A stretch of 64,000 nt of DNA. Origin: Indioceanicola profundi. Its GTDB lineage: Bacteria; Pseudomonadota; Alphaproteobacteria; Azospirillales; Azospirillaceae. Both the position numbers and the translations under genes were made by a program. A model generated the notes under the pieces. The model had not been told where the DNA came from. It searched no databases and was given only the letters and a program-made list of their open reading frames with translations. Shown piece after piece: positions 37,004 to 48,073 of this stretch (position 1 is the stretch's first letter; each line of letters begins with the position of its first letter). The stretch is from the NCBI RefSeq assembly GCF_003568845.1, contig NZ_CP030126.1:1391001-1455000 (forward strand), read 5' to 3'.

Positions 37004-37939
37004 ATGAAGCCGATCCGCCTTGTGCCCGAAAACACCGATATCGATTTCGCGCGCCTGCGCTTCTTCGGGCTGCTGGTCTCGGCAATTCTCATTCTCGGGA
37101 CTGCGGTCGCCCTCGTCTGGCCCGGGCTGAACCTTGGCATCGACTTCAAGGGCGGCATCCTGATGGAGATTCGGGCGGAGCAGCCGATTGATGTTGGGCA
37201 GCTCCGCGGCAACCTGAATGGTCTCGGTCTCGGCGAGGTCCAGATCCAGCAGTTCGGCAGCCCCAATGATGCATTGGTCCGCATTGGCCAGCAGACCGGC
37301 GGCGATGCCGCCCAGAATGAGGCCGTGCAACAGGTGCGCGCCGCACTCGGCGATGGCTATGAATATCGCCGTGTAGAACTGGTGGGCCCCCGTGTCGGCG
37401 GGGAGCTTATGCGGGACGGCATCATCGCCACCGCTCTGGCGCTGCTGGCCATCGCCGCCTATGTGGCGTTTCGTTTCGAGTGGCAGTTCGGTGTCTCGGC
37501 CCTGTTGGCGACCTTTCACGACGTGTTCGTGACGCTTGGGCTGTTCTGCGTCCTTCAGCTTGAGTTCGACCTGACTGCGGTCGCGGCGCTGCTGACCCTT
37601 GCCGGCTATTCGATCAACGATACCGTGGTGGTGTTCGACCGCATGCGCGAGCAGATGCGCAAGCATAAGAGCGCGGATTTGAAAACCATCATCAACATGT
37701 CCGTGAACCAGACGCTGGGCCGCACGATCCTGACCAGCGGCACCACGCTTCTTGCTATCCTCCCGCTGCTGATGTTCGGGGGCAGCGCGCTTGCCAACTT
37801 CACCATCGCCCTGTTCTGGGGTATTCTGGTCGGCACCTTCTCCTCCGTCTATGTGGCTGGTGCGCTGTTGCTCTACCTGCCGCAAATCCGCCGCGGAGAT
37901 AAGGAAGACAGGCCCGACGAGGAAGCAGCCCGGGCCTGA
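37004..37939 (+). CDS. secF: Protein translocase subunit SecF
   Basis: 311-residue membrane protein of the SecDF complex, which uses the proton gradient to help pull proteins across the inner membrane. Family motifs are LNLGIDFKGGILMEIR in the periplasmic loop after helix 1, GPRVGGELMRDG before helix 2, LCVLQ-like LFCVLQLEFDLTAVAALLTLAGYSINDTVVVFDR, and NQTLGRTILTSGTTLLA. Six helices as expected. The start is ATG 37004, or the GTG directly before it at 37001. Unusually, secD does not precede it; the upstream neighbour is the divergent PRC-barrel gene. Confidence 0.95.
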   Translation: MKPIRLVPENTDIDFARLRFFGLLVSAILILGTAVALVWPGLNLGIDFKGGILMEIRAEQPIDVGQLRGNLNGLGLGEVQIQQFGSPNDALVRIGQQTGGDAAQNEAVQQVRAALGDGYEYRRVELVGPRVGGELMRDGIIATALALLAIAAYVAFRFEWQFGVSALLATFHDVFVTLGLFCVLQLEFDLTAVAALLTLAGYSINDTVVVFDRMREQMRKHKSADLKTIINMSVNQTLGRTILTSGTTLLAILPLLMFGGSALANFTIALFWGILVGTFSSVYVAGALLLYLPQIRRGDKEDRPDEEAARA

Positions 37940-37995
37940 CGCCGCCCTGTACCGGCCCCTGAACACCCCCATGCACACGGAGTGACCGGATCGAC

Positions 37996-38604
37996 ATGGT
38001 TCCGCAGGAACGAACCTCGGACATACTGATCCGGATTCTCGACGCCAGCGATCAGCCCCGGCTCACCATCGGCGAGTTCGTTGACAGGCTGGGCGACCGT
38101 GCATTCGGCATTCTGATTCTGCTTTTCGCGCTCCCCAACTGCGTCCCCGGTCCACCGGGGTTGGCGACGCTCACCGGCATTCCCGTCGTGTTCGTGGCCT
38201 GGCAGATGATGATTGGCCGTGATCGGCCATGGCTGCCCGGCTTCCTGGCCCGCCGCTCTTTTCCGAGAACCGACCTTCTCCGCGTCATGCGGGTCACCCA
38301 GCCCTATCTGCGGCGGCTGGAGAAGCTTTCAAAGCCACGCATGACCTGGATCATGCGTGGCGCGTGGGAACGGGCGCTCGGCATCGTACTCTTCATTCTC
38401 TCCATCGTCCTGACCGCGCCGATCCCCTTCGGCAATCTGTTCCCCGCCATCGCCATTGCAATCATCGCGCTCGGCCTGATGGAGCATGACGGCCTCACCC
38501 TGATCATCGGCTATGTGACCGGCTTTCTTTCGGTCGTGATCGCGATGACGGTACTCATCACCATCTTCGCCGTGGTCGGCGGCGTGGTGGAGCAGGTCAC
38601 CTGA
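37996..38604 (+). CDS. ExoD-family membrane protein
   Basis: 202 residues matching the exopolysaccharide synthesis ExoD family: DRAFGILILLFALPNCVPGPPG (conserved PxP-G pattern near residue 45), GRDRPWLPGFLARRSF, and the C-terminal TAPIPFGNLFPAIAIAIIALGLMEHDGL. About four hydrophobic helices. In Sinorhizobium, exoD mutants have altered exopolysaccharide and alkali sensitivity; the biochemical role is unknown. It lies 56 nt after secF on the same strand. Confidence 0.86.
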   Translation: MVPQERTSDILIRILDASDQPRLTIGEFVDRLGDRAFGILILLFALPNCVPGPPGLATLTGIPVVFVAWQMMIGRDRPWLPGFLARRSFPRTDLLRVMRVTQPYLRRLEKLSKPRMTWIMRGAWERALGIVLFILSIVLTAPIPFGNLFPAIAIAIIALGLMEHDGLTLIIGYVTGFLSVVIAMTVLITIFAVVGGVVEQVT

Positions 38605-38724
38605 ACGCCCCATCCGGGCGGAGGCTTGATCCGGCTTCCGGCGAAGCCCTAAACTCCTGCCGAGCCGCTCCCAACGAGACAGCCGGAAGACTCCGGCTCG
38701 CACGGGCGGCTGGAGGAATTCGCG

Positions 38725-39162
38725 ATGACTGCGCCCGAGGGGCAGAACTGCATAGGGACCGGAGCGCCCCCGCAACGGACGATTCTGGTGGCGGACGATG
38801 AGCCGTTCATCCTCATGTCGTTGGAATTCCTTCTGCTGAAGGCCGGATTCCGGGTTCGCACCGCCTGTAATGGCAAGGAGGTGCTGCAGTCCATGGCGGA
38901 CGAGGCCCCGGATCTGCTCCTCCTTGATGTCATGATGCCGGAGTTGGACGGATTCTCCGCCTGTCAGCAGATCCGCAGCAATCCGGCATGGTCGGACCTG
39001 CCCGTCATCATGCTGACTGCGAAGAGCCGTGAAGTGGACCGCCAGAAAGGCATGGCGCTGGGCGCGACAGACTATGTCGTGAAGCCGTTCTCCACCCGTG
39101 AGCTCGTGGAGAAAGTCCGGGGTCACCTCGACGGCAAGGCCCGGCTGGGAGCAACTGCATGA
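38725..39162 (+). CDS. Single-domain response regulator (CheY-like receiver)
   Basis: 145 residues, one receiver domain and no output domain. Acidic pair D24-D25 (VADDEP), phospho-acceptor D68 (LLLLDVMMPELDG), switch T98 (IMLTAK) and K120 (VVKPF) are all present, so it should be phosphorylatable. A 17-residue N-terminal tail precedes the domain. GGAGGAATT lies before the ATG. It overlaps the next gene by 4 nt (ATGA), so the two are translationally coupled and probably act together. Confidence 0.94.
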   Translation: MTAPEGQNCIGTGAPPQRTILVADDEPFILMSLEFLLLKAGFRVRTACNGKEVLQSMADEAPDLLLLDVMMPELDGFSACQQIRSNPAWSDLPVIMLTAKSREVDRQKGMALGATDYVVKPFSTRELVEKVRGHLDGKARLGATA

Positions 39163-41246
39163 GCGGCCGGCGGCTGCCCGCGATCCTGTTCCTGGGCGCT
39201 GCAGCCATCGTGGCTGTTCTCCTGATCCTCATTCCAGGCTGGGTGGCAGGCAGCGTCGCTCCGGGCGCGGCCGCCGGCTGGGGCAGCGCCCTGATTGCCG
39301 CATGTGCCATTCTGCTCCTGTGGCTGGCTGTGGATCGGCTGATCCTGGGCAAGGCCCGCGCGCTGGCGGCGGAAGCATCCATGGTCACCGTCGGCAACGG
39401 GGCCGAGTTGATCCCCGAACAGTTCGGCCCGATCGCCCCCGTTGCCCACGCCTTCAAGGACATGGCGGGCCGGTTCAGGACCCTGCGCACCGATACCGAC
39501 CGCCGTATCGCCGAGGCTACCCGCCGAGCCGATGAGCAAGCTGGCCAGTTCGCCGCTCTCTTGCGCGATCTGCACGAGGGCGTGCTGGTCTGCAATCTGA
39601 AGCACCAGATCCTTCTCTATAACGAGGCCGCTCGTGCTCTTCTCCAGGCTCCCGAGCTCGGGCTTGGCCGCTCTCTTGCGGGACTTGTGACCCGAGAGCC
39701 CGTCCAGCACACGCTGGAGCGTCTCACCCGCCGCGTTGCCGACGGGCGGCATCATACACATGTGGACGGCACCACCGCCGGCTTCGTGACCAGCACGGCG
39801 GACGGCCGGCTGTTACAGGGGCACATGGCCGTGATCCTGGCGGATGAACAACGTATAACCGGCTATGTCGTAACGTTGGACGATGCCACTCGTGAACTGG
39901 CGACGCTGGCGCGGCGCGACATGCTGCTACGGGCAGCGACTGAGGACGTACGCAGCCCGCTCACCAATCTTGCCGCTGCGGCGGAGATGCTGGAAGCCCA
40001 CCCCGACCTGTCCCCGGATGAGCGGGCGAGTTTCGACAGGATCATCATCTCCGCATCCAGGCAACTGAACGCCAGCCTGGAGAGAATTACCACGGAATAC
40101 CGGGCTGGAATTTCTGCTGCCTGGCCCATGGACGACATTCATACCGGCAATCTCTTCGCGTTGTTGGCAGAGCGGACGGCCCGGCGCGGCGGACCGGAAA
40201 TCACGGTTACCGGCCTGCCCCACTGGCTGCATGGGGACAGCTACAGCCTTGTCGTCCTGCTCTCCCGCCTGTCCAACCGGATCTCGGCAGCGACCGGGGC
40301 AAAGTCGATGGACGTGTCGGCGGAGCCGGACCCCAAGGGACACTTCGTCTATGCCGACCTGTCCTGGAAGGGCGATCCCCTGCCCTCCGATGCGCTGGAC
40401 ACCTGGCGGTCTGAACCTCTCGCCGATGCGCTGGCCGGCCTCACCGTTGGTGACCTTCTGGACCATCATGGCAGCGATATGTGGAGCGAACGGGCGGCCC
40501 AGGGATGTTCGCGCCTGCGTCTGCCGCTGCCGCCCGCCCAGGAAGTCCATGGCCGCCGGACCACCCAGGTCACCCCCCGGCCGGAATTCTTCGATTTCGA
40601 CCTTCTGCATCAGCCCTTGCAGGAAGGGGAACATGGCCGCACACGGCTGAAGGCCTTGTCTTTCGTCGTTTTCGATACCGAAACGACCGGGCTCGCTCCC
40701 AGCCAGGGCGATGAGCTTGTCTCTATTGCCGGCGTCCGGATCATCAATGGCCGCATCCTGACCGGCGAAACCTTTCAGAGTCTGATCAATCCCGGCCGTC
40801 CGATTCCCGCATCCTCCACCGCGATCCACGGGGTCACCGATGCAATGGTCGAAGGCGCGCCGAAGGCGGAGGACGTCCTGCCCCAGTTCCGGGCCTTTAT
40901 CGGCGACAGCGTGCTCGTGGCCCACAATGCCGCTTTCGATCTCAAGTTCCTGAAGATGAAACAGAAGGCGGCGGGCGTTCTGTTCGACGTGCCAGTGCTG
41001 GATACAATGATCCTGTCCCGCCAGATTCAGGGCGAGGATGGTGACCATACGCTTGACGGGATCGCAGCCCGTCTGGGGCTTCCAATCATGGACCGGCATT
41101 CGGCCCTGGGCGATGCGCTGGCGACTGCAGCCATCTTCCTCCATTTCATCGATCTGCTCGAAGAACGCGGGATCGAGACGCTCGACGATGCCATCCGGCG
41201 TTCGAACATGGCCATGGAACTCATCGCGCGAGAGCGGCACTTCTGA
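39159..41246 (+). CDS. Membrane PAS/pseudo-histidine-kinase fused to DEDDh 3'-5' exonuclease
   Basis: 695 residues in an uncommon arrangement. Two transmembrane helices lie at about 7-30 and 41-62, then a HAMP-like/coiled-coil linker to 125 and a PAS domain at about 130-245 (DLHEGVLVCNLKHQILLYNE). A HisKA-like dimerisation helix follows at 250-312, where the usual His of SHELRTPLT is replaced by Glu262 (TEDVRSPLTN). A degenerate GHKL ATPase region at about 325-460 lacks clear N-box and DxGxG residues but keeps the terminal DLLDHHGSDMWSE shape. The C-terminus (500-690) is an exonuclease of the DNA polymerase III epsilon type with D506, E508, D594, H647 and D652 all present. The nuclease looks active and the kinase does not. 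Cytoplasmic output at the inner membrane is predicted. Confidence 0.88.
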   Translation: MSGRRLPAILFLGAAAIVAVLLILIPGWVAGSVAPGAAAGWGSALIAACAILLLWLAVDRLILGKARALAAEASMVTVGNGAELIPEQFGPIAPVAHAFKDMAGRFRTLRTDTDRRIAEATRRADEQAGQFAALLRDLHEGVLVCNLKHQILLYNEAARALLQAPELGLGRSLAGLVTREPVQHTLERLTRRVADGRHHTHVDGTTAGFVTSTADGRLLQGHMAVILADEQRITGYVVTLDDATRELATLARRDMLLRAATEDVRSPLTNLAAAAEMLEAHPDLSPDERASFDRIIISASRQLNASLERITTEYRAGISAAWPMDDIHTGNLFALLAERTARRGGPEITVTGLPHWLHGDSYSLVVLLSRLSNRISAATGAKSMDVSAEPDPKGHFVYADLSWKGDPLPSDALDTWRSEPLADALAGLTVGDLLDHHGSDMWSERAAQGCSRLRLPLPPAQEVHGRRTTQVTPRPEFFDFDLLHQPLQEGEHGRTRLKALSFVVFDTETTGLAPSQGDELVSIAGVRIINGRILTGETFQSLINPGRPIPASSTAIHGVTDAMVEGAPKAEDVLPQFRAFIGDSVLVAHNAAFDLKFLKMKQKAAGVLFDVPVLDTMILSRQIQGEDGDHTLDGIAARLGLPIMDRHSALGDALATAAIFLHFIDLLEERGIETLDDAIRRSNMAMELIARERHF

Positions 41247-41420
41247 TACAGAACCTGCCGGCTGGCGCGAGGCTGTGATTTCCGGGCACCTGTCCGGTGC
41301 TTTGCGTAAGGCCCCGTGCCTTGCATTCCGCGGTTCAGGGCATTAGCTTCCCGGCCAACCGGACGCGATCCCACTCGTGCCCGCCTTCCCGCGCAGCCAC
41401 ATAACGGACAGGTCCGCGGC

Positions 41421-42106
41421 ATGAAGTCCGCCGTCATCGTCTTTCCCGGATCGAACTGCGACCGCGACATCGCCGTGGCGCTCGAACGCGCGTCCGGGCG
41501 CAAACCCCACATCGTGTTCCACAAGGACACGGAACTGCCGGAAGTGGATGTGATCGCCGTGCCCGGCGGCTTCTCCTATGGCGACTATCTGCGCTGCGGC
41601 GCCATGGCGGCACACTCGCCGATCATGCGCACGGTGAAGGAGCGGGCGGCCAAGGGTGTCCGGGTGATCGGCATCTGCAACGGTTTCCAAATCCTGACGG
41701 AGGCCGGGCTGCTGCCGGGCGCACTGATCCGGAACAGAACGCTGAAGTATATCTGCAAGACGGTCGGGCTCAGGGTCGAACGCACGGACAGCGACTTCAC
41801 CGCCGGATATGCCGAAGGCCAGACGATCGGAATTCCCGTCGGTCATGGCGAGGGCAACTATGTCGCCGACGAGGACACGCTGGACCGGCTGGAAGGCGAT
41901 GGACGCGTGGCCTTCCGCTATATCGGCCCGGCCGGTGCGGCGGATGCGGAGGGCAACCCCAATGGCGCTGCCCGCAACATCGCCGGCATTTTCAATGAGA
42001 CCCGCACGGTGCTGGGCATGATGCCGCACCCGGAGCGCGCCTTCGAGCCGCTGCACGGCAATACCGACGGCCGCGCCATGTTCGATAGCCTGGTGGAGAG
42101 CCTGTC

Positions 42107-42110
<4 letters not shown>
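41421..42110 (+). CDS. purQ: Phosphoribosylformylglycinamidine synthase, glutaminase subunit
   Basis: 229-residue glutamine amidotransferase supplying ammonia to PurL in purine synthesis. It starts [16 protein letters not shown]. Catalytic Cys86 lies in IGICNGFQ, with His/Glu in [11 protein letters not shown] near the C-terminus. Start at 41421 by homology; the frame opens at 41316. It overlaps purL by 4 nt (GTGA). The small subunit gene purS, which normally precedes purQ, is not present in the 174 nt upstream. Confidence 0.96.
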
Positions 42111-44332
<2,222 letters not shown>

Positions 44333-44374
44333 TCGGCGGCGGCCGGCCAAACACGAACCAGGGGATAGATAGCC

Positions 44375-44611
44375 ATGGCGATGGATGCAGGTGAGATCGA
44401 GCGGCTGATCCGGGAGAGCATTCCCGATGCCAAGGTCCGCATCGACGATCTGCGCGGCGACGGCGACCATTATGCAGCCTATATCGAATCCTCCGCCTTT
44501 GCGGGTAAGAGCCGGGTGCAGCAGCACCAGATGGTCTATGCAGCCCTTCAGGGCCGCATGGGCAATGAACTGCACGCTCTGGCTCTGACTACCGCAGCGC
44601 CGAAGGGCTGA
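44375..44611 (+). CDS. BolA-family protein
   Basis: 78 residues, a single BolA domain: EIERLIRESIPDAKVRIDDL, DGDHYAAYIES and SRVQQHQMVYAALQGRMG with the usual KxRxxQHxxV-like helix. BolA proteins pair with monothiol glutaredoxins to share a [2Fe-2S] cluster, and such a glutaredoxin gene follows at 44744. The purL-bolA-grxD order is common in alphaproteobacteria. It is the short YrbA/IbaG-like form rather than the longer BolA morphogene. Confidence 0.93.
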   Translation: MAMDAGEIERLIRESIPDAKVRIDDLRGDGDHYAAYIESSAFAGKSRVQQHQMVYAALQGRMGNELHALALTTAAPKG

Positions 44612-44743
44612 CCACAGGGGCTGGCTTGCCGACGCAAGCAAGGGCCGCCCCTTGCGAACCACTATCGGAAGCGCCATCTGCGCAGAGATTCTGTCAGGCT
44701 GGAAAGGAGTTCCAGTCCCGACCTATGACGAGGATAGAGATCA

Positions 44744-45076
44744 ATGGACCAGACCGTTAACGAGCGCATCAGGCGTGAAGTCACCGAGAACGACGTCGTC
44801 CTCTTTATGAAAGGCACCCCGGTCTTCCCGCAGTGCGGCTTTTCCGCTGCCGTCGTACAGGTGCTTAGCCACATGGGCGTGAAGTTCAAGGGCATCGACG
44901 TTCTGGTCGATCCGTCCCTGCGCCAGGGCATCAAGGACTTCGCCAACTGGCCGACTATCCCCCAGCTCTATGTGAAGGGTGAGTTCGTCGGCGGCTGCGA
45001 CATCATCCGCGAAATGTATGAGAGCGGCGAGCTTCAGGAGTTGTTCAAGGAAAAGGGCGTCGCCGTCCCGGCGTAA
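44744..45076 (+). CDS. grxD: Monothiol glutaredoxin (Grx4 type)
   Basis: 110 residues with the monothiol active site CGFS at 31-34 (PQCGFSAAVV). The C-terminal glutathione-binding parts are WPTIPQLYVKGEFVGGCDI. These proteins hold and transfer [2Fe-2S] clusters, together with BolA. Complete domain of normal size, ended by a strong terminator at 45095-45129. Confidence 0.97.
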   Translation: MDQTVNERIRREVTENDVVLFMKGTPVFPQCGFSAAVVQVLSHMGVKFKGIDVLVDPSLRQGIKDFANWPTIPQLYVKGEFVGGCDIIREMYESGELQELFKEKGVAVPA

Positions 45077-45094
45077 CCTGCCCTCCAAGACGAG

Positions 45095-45129
45095 ATCGGG
45101 CCGCGCTCCCTGCAGGGGCGCGGCCCGAT
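45095..45129 (+). terminator. Terminator downstream of grxD
   Basis: 12-bp perfect stem ATCGGGCCGCGC/GCGCGGCCCGAT with an 11-nt loop, then CTGCTTTC. Placed between convergent grxD (ends 45076) and the hydrolase gene (ends 45153); may act in both directions. Confidence 0.8.
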
Positions 45130-45152
45130 CTGCTTTCAGCAGACCGAGGCGC

Positions 45153-46049
45153 TCACTTGCCGGCGAGGAACGAGCGGAGTTCCGACTGGAATCGCTCCGG
45201 CGCGTCGAACATGATGAAGTGATAGGCGTCCGGGATGTGCTTCAGCTCCACCTGCGGAGCATTGGCGTAGGACATCCGGTAGATCATCCCCATCTGCTCT
45301 TCCGTGATCGGCGCGTTGGGCGCACGAACCCAGAGCACGGTCAGCGGCTTCTCCAGCTTCTTCAGCTCCGGCCGTAGATCGGTGGTGATCAGGTCGTACA
45401 TGGCCTGCCCGCTAACGGCGGGCACGCTGTCCAAGGAGTGGGTCACGGGCTGCTCACGCTGGCTCTCATCCCGGACCATCGCAGCAATTGCCGCCTCTAC
45501 CGCCGTACGTCGTTCCTGCCCGGCGAGATTGGCGAGGCGGGTGCGCATCTGCGCGGCAACGGGCTCAACCGTTTCCGCCGTGGTCCCCGGCGGGCCGAAC
45601 AGGATGCCTAGAAAGGGCAGCATGTCGACGACCATGACCTTGGACACCGCATCCGGGTGGCGCGTTGCCACCGTCATTGCCAGCGTGCCGCCCATGGAGT
45701 GGCCAACCAGTGCCGGGGCATCCAGCTCCGCCTCTTCAATATAGCGTGTGATTTCCTCCGCCACGGGGGCGATAACCGGGCCGTCGGCATTGGCGCCTGC
45801 AGATGCCCCGGCGAAGCCGGCAACCTGCACCAGATGGTAGCGGTAGCCCTCGACCGCCTTCAGTGTGCCTTCCCAGACCTCGGGAGATGAACCTAACCCC
45901 GGGATCAGAATCACGTCTGGGCCTGAGCCACGGGTTTCAACGCTGATGCGCTCGCTCTTGAAGGCCGCGGGATCGGCCGCGAAAGACGCCGATGCCCAAG
46001 CGGCCACGGCCAGCGGCGCCAGAAGCTGAGCTAATGCCCGGTGAAGCAT
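45153..46049 (-). CDS. Exported alpha/beta hydrolase
   Basis: 298 residues. Signal peptide of about 24 residues (ASASFAADP). Alpha/beta hydrolase core: VILIPGLGSSPEVWEG (oxyanion), nucleophile elbow GHSMGGTLAM, Asp in VLWVRAPNAPI region less clear, and a final DAYHFIMFD with the likely catalytic His. Related to many periplasmic esterases; the substrate is unknown. Alone on its strand between the grxD and rpsD terminators. Confidence 0.85.
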   Translation of the reverse strand: MLHRALAQLLAPLAVAAWASASFAADPAAFKSERISVETRGSGPDVILIPGLGSSPEVWEGTLKAVEGYRYHLVQVAGFAGASAGANADGPVIAPVAEEITRYIEEAELDAPALVGHSMGGTLAMTVATRHPDAVSKVMVVDMLPFLGILFGPPGTTAETVEPVAAQMRTRLANLAGQERRTAVEAAIAAMVRDESQREQPVTHSLDSVPAVSGQAMYDLITTDLRPELKKLEKPLTVLWVRAPNAPITEEQMGMIYRMSYANAPQVELKHIPDAYHFIMFDAPERFQSELRSFLAGK

Positions 46050-46157
46050 ATGATTCCCCCTTCAGTTCGGATCTTGCGTCCGTTCAAGCGATACTCAACC
46101 GCCAGGCTCTAATCCAGGGGCTTCCATCACCGCTGCCTGAATGATTGCTAAAAAGCA

Positions 46158-46188
46158 GAAAGGCCGCTCCTTTCGGGAGCGGCCTTTC
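46158..46188 (-). terminator. Rho-independent terminator of rpsD
   Basis: 13-bp stem GAAAGGCCGCTCC/GGAGCGGCCTTTC (46158-46170 and 46176-46188) with a 5-nt loop; on the minus strand it is followed by CTGCTTTTTAG. It lies 30 nt downstream of rpsD. Confidence 0.92.
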
Positions 46189-46217
46189 CATGGTGCAGGT
46201 GGGATGTCCCGCGCCGA

Positions 46218-46832
46218 TCAGCGCGAGTAGAACTCGACCACCAGGTTCGGCTCCATCTGGACCGGGTACGGCACATCGGCCAGCGCCGGACCACGGACGA
46301 AGGTGCCCTTCAGCTCCTTGGTATCCACGGAGATGTAGTCGGGAACGTCACGCTCGCCGGACTGGGCGGCTTCCAGGATCAGGGCGAACTGCTTGGCCTT
46401 CTCGCGCACCTCGATCACATCGCCATCCTTCACCATGTAGGACGGGATGTTGACGCGCTTGCCATTCACCTTGATATGGCCGTGGTTGATGATCTGGCGC
46501 GCGGAGAACGGCGTCGGCGCGAACTTCATGCGGTAGACCACGGCGTCCAGGCGACGCTCGAGCAGCTGGATCAGATTCTCGCCGCTGTCGCCCTTGCGGC
46601 GCACGGCCTCGTCATACAGCTTGCGGAACTGCTTCTCGCCGATGTTGCCGTAGTAGCCCTTCAGCTTCTGCTTGGCCATCAGCTGCAGGCCGAAGTCGGA
46701 CGGCTTCTTGCGGCGCTGGCCATGCTGGCCCGGACCGTACTCGCGCTTGTTGACCGGGGACTTCGCACGGCCCCACAGGTTCACGCCAAGGCGGCGGTCA
46801 ATTTTGTACTTGGCTTCCTGACGCTTGCTCAT
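46218..46832 (-). CDS. rpsD: 30S ribosomal protein S4
   Basis: 204-residue primary 16S rRNA-binding protein. It starts [22 protein letters not shown] with AGGAG 7 nt upstream at 46832. It carries the S4 domain ([45 protein letters not shown]) and ends [11 protein letters not shown], both diagnostic. A monocistronic unit with its own promoter and terminator, away from the alpha operon, as in other alphaproteobacteria. Confidence 0.99.
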   Translation of the reverse strand: MSKRQEAKYKIDRRLGVNLWGRAKSPVNKREYGPGQHGQRRKKPSDFGLQLMAKQKLKGYYGNIGEKQFRKLYDEAVRRKGDSGENLIQLLERRLDAVVYRMKFAPTPFSARQIINHGHIKVNGKRVNIPSYMVKDGDVIEVREKAKQFALILEAAQSGERDVPDYISVDTKELKGTFVRGPALADVPYPVQMEPNLVVEFYSR

Positions 46833-46990
46833 CTTTGCTCCTATTGGCCGCCCACGCATTGATCGGCGGTGCGGCACTTGTTGTCCCGGTAGTTCCCACG
46901 CCCCTTGCCCATGGCCCGAAAGCCGGAATAGGCAAAGCCGGAGACGGGGCGCCGAACCGTTCGGCACCCGCCTTCCCAGGAGTGGGGCGG

Positions 46991-47019
46991 GATATAGGGG
47001 ATCAGACTTTGCTTGTCAA
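46991..47019 (-). promoter_or_regulatory. Predicted sigma-70 promoter of rpsD
   Basis: Minus strand: consensus TTGACA (47019-47014), 17-nt spacer, TATATC (46996-46991). It predicts a leader of about 150 nt before rpsD, in which GCCGAAC/GTTCGGC can form a hairpin (around 46947-46962). S4 autoregulation through this leader is possible but unproven. Confidence 0.75.
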
Positions 47020-47065
47020 ACGTCGGAACGGCTGGCCGGCGCAGCCCTGCCTTGCCGGACGCCGC

Positions 47066-47992
47066 CTAAGCCCGGATGTCGAGCACGCCGCCGAATGACA
47101 GGGAAGCCGCAATGCCGGAGTCCATGGAAGCAGCGGCCGCGTCGACCTTGGCTGCTTCCTTCTCCAGATCATCCTGCTCACGGCCATATAAGATGGCAGC
47201 ACGCCCGTTCTCGGCCCTGTCCTGCTCCTGGGCGAGGCGGATGATGAATTTGAGCAGACGTATGGTATCGGCGGCATCGCGCAGAAGGGTACGGGTGGAG
47301 CCATCGCCTGACGACGCATTGCGCCCGCGCTCCTCCTCCTGTTCCGCTGCCGCGTCCTGAGGCCCCCTTGCCTCTCCATCTTTACGGGGCGGTGATCCTG
47401 AAGCACGAGTGCCTGCAGCCTCCGCCGCCTGCCGGGCCTCACCCTCTCCCCTGGCGGCGATATCATCTGCTTCTTTGGCTGGATCGTCGGCCTCCGCCCT
47501 TACCGCTTCCATGTCAGCGACATCCGCGGCCGGATCGGCAACGCTTGTCTGGTCCTGCCCCTTCGCCACACCGGGTACCGATACCGCCACGGCGTGTATC
47601 GCACTTACCGATCCCCGCTCCGCGAGGGACGCAAGCTGCTTTGCCACAGCGGCGATCTGCTTGGCGATCCGTGCCGCCTGTCCAGCCGCCGCCTTCGGGT
47701 TCATCACCCCGTTCATGGCCTTTGCCAAGGCCATCAGCCTCTGCAATTCAGCGGTCAGCGCCTCACGCCGTTTCGCCTTGGCCTGCTTGTCGAGTTCAGA
47801 GAGGTCGCTGGTGTCTCTCGCCCTCTGCTCGCGCACCTGCTTCAGTCGCCCGAGCGCGGTCTGCTCCGCCTCCGTCGCTGCCGGCAGCCCCGTTCCATCC
47901 GCGCCAGGAGTGCCGGGCAGCCGTGAAACAGTCCCGGCTTGGCTAGATGGCTGGCGGAGAAGCGAGGCGGCCATCCTGGCGTCCACGCGCAC
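47066..47992 (-). CDS. Ala-rich coiled-coil protein of unknown function
   Basis: 308 residues, not recognised. Very rich in Ala, Glu, Arg and Gln. Residues about 40-130 (LKQVREQRARDTSDLSELDKQ, ELQRLMALAKAMNGVMNP) and 225-285 (RLLKFIIRLAQEQD, DLEKEAAKVDAAAASMDSG) look like long helices. Between them is an acidic low-complexity region (150-220). No signal peptide or membrane helix. The start may be any of several (47992 has no convincing ribosome site). The third-base GC pattern and absence of a rival frame support it as coding. Confidence 0.65.
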   Translation of the reverse strand: MRVDARMAASLLRQPSSQAGTVSRLPGTPGADGTGLPAATEAEQTALGRLKQVREQRARDTSDLSELDKQAKAKRREALTAELQRLMALAKAMNGVMNPKAAAGQAARIAKQIAAVAKQLASLAERGSVSAIHAVAVSVPGVAKGQDQTSVADPAADVADMEAVRAEADDPAKEADDIAARGEGEARQAAEAAGTRASGSPPRKDGEARGPQDAAAEQEEERGRNASSGDGSTRTLLRDAADTIRLLKFIIRLAQEQDRAENGRAAILYGREQDDLEKEAAKVDAAAASMDSGIAASLSFGGVLDIRA

Positions 47993-48073
47993 GGTTGATG
48001 CCTTCTTGCAGGGAGCGGATCACCTACCCTTGCAGAAATGATCCTACGGATCAATCGTGGCCTGCCGGCCTGC

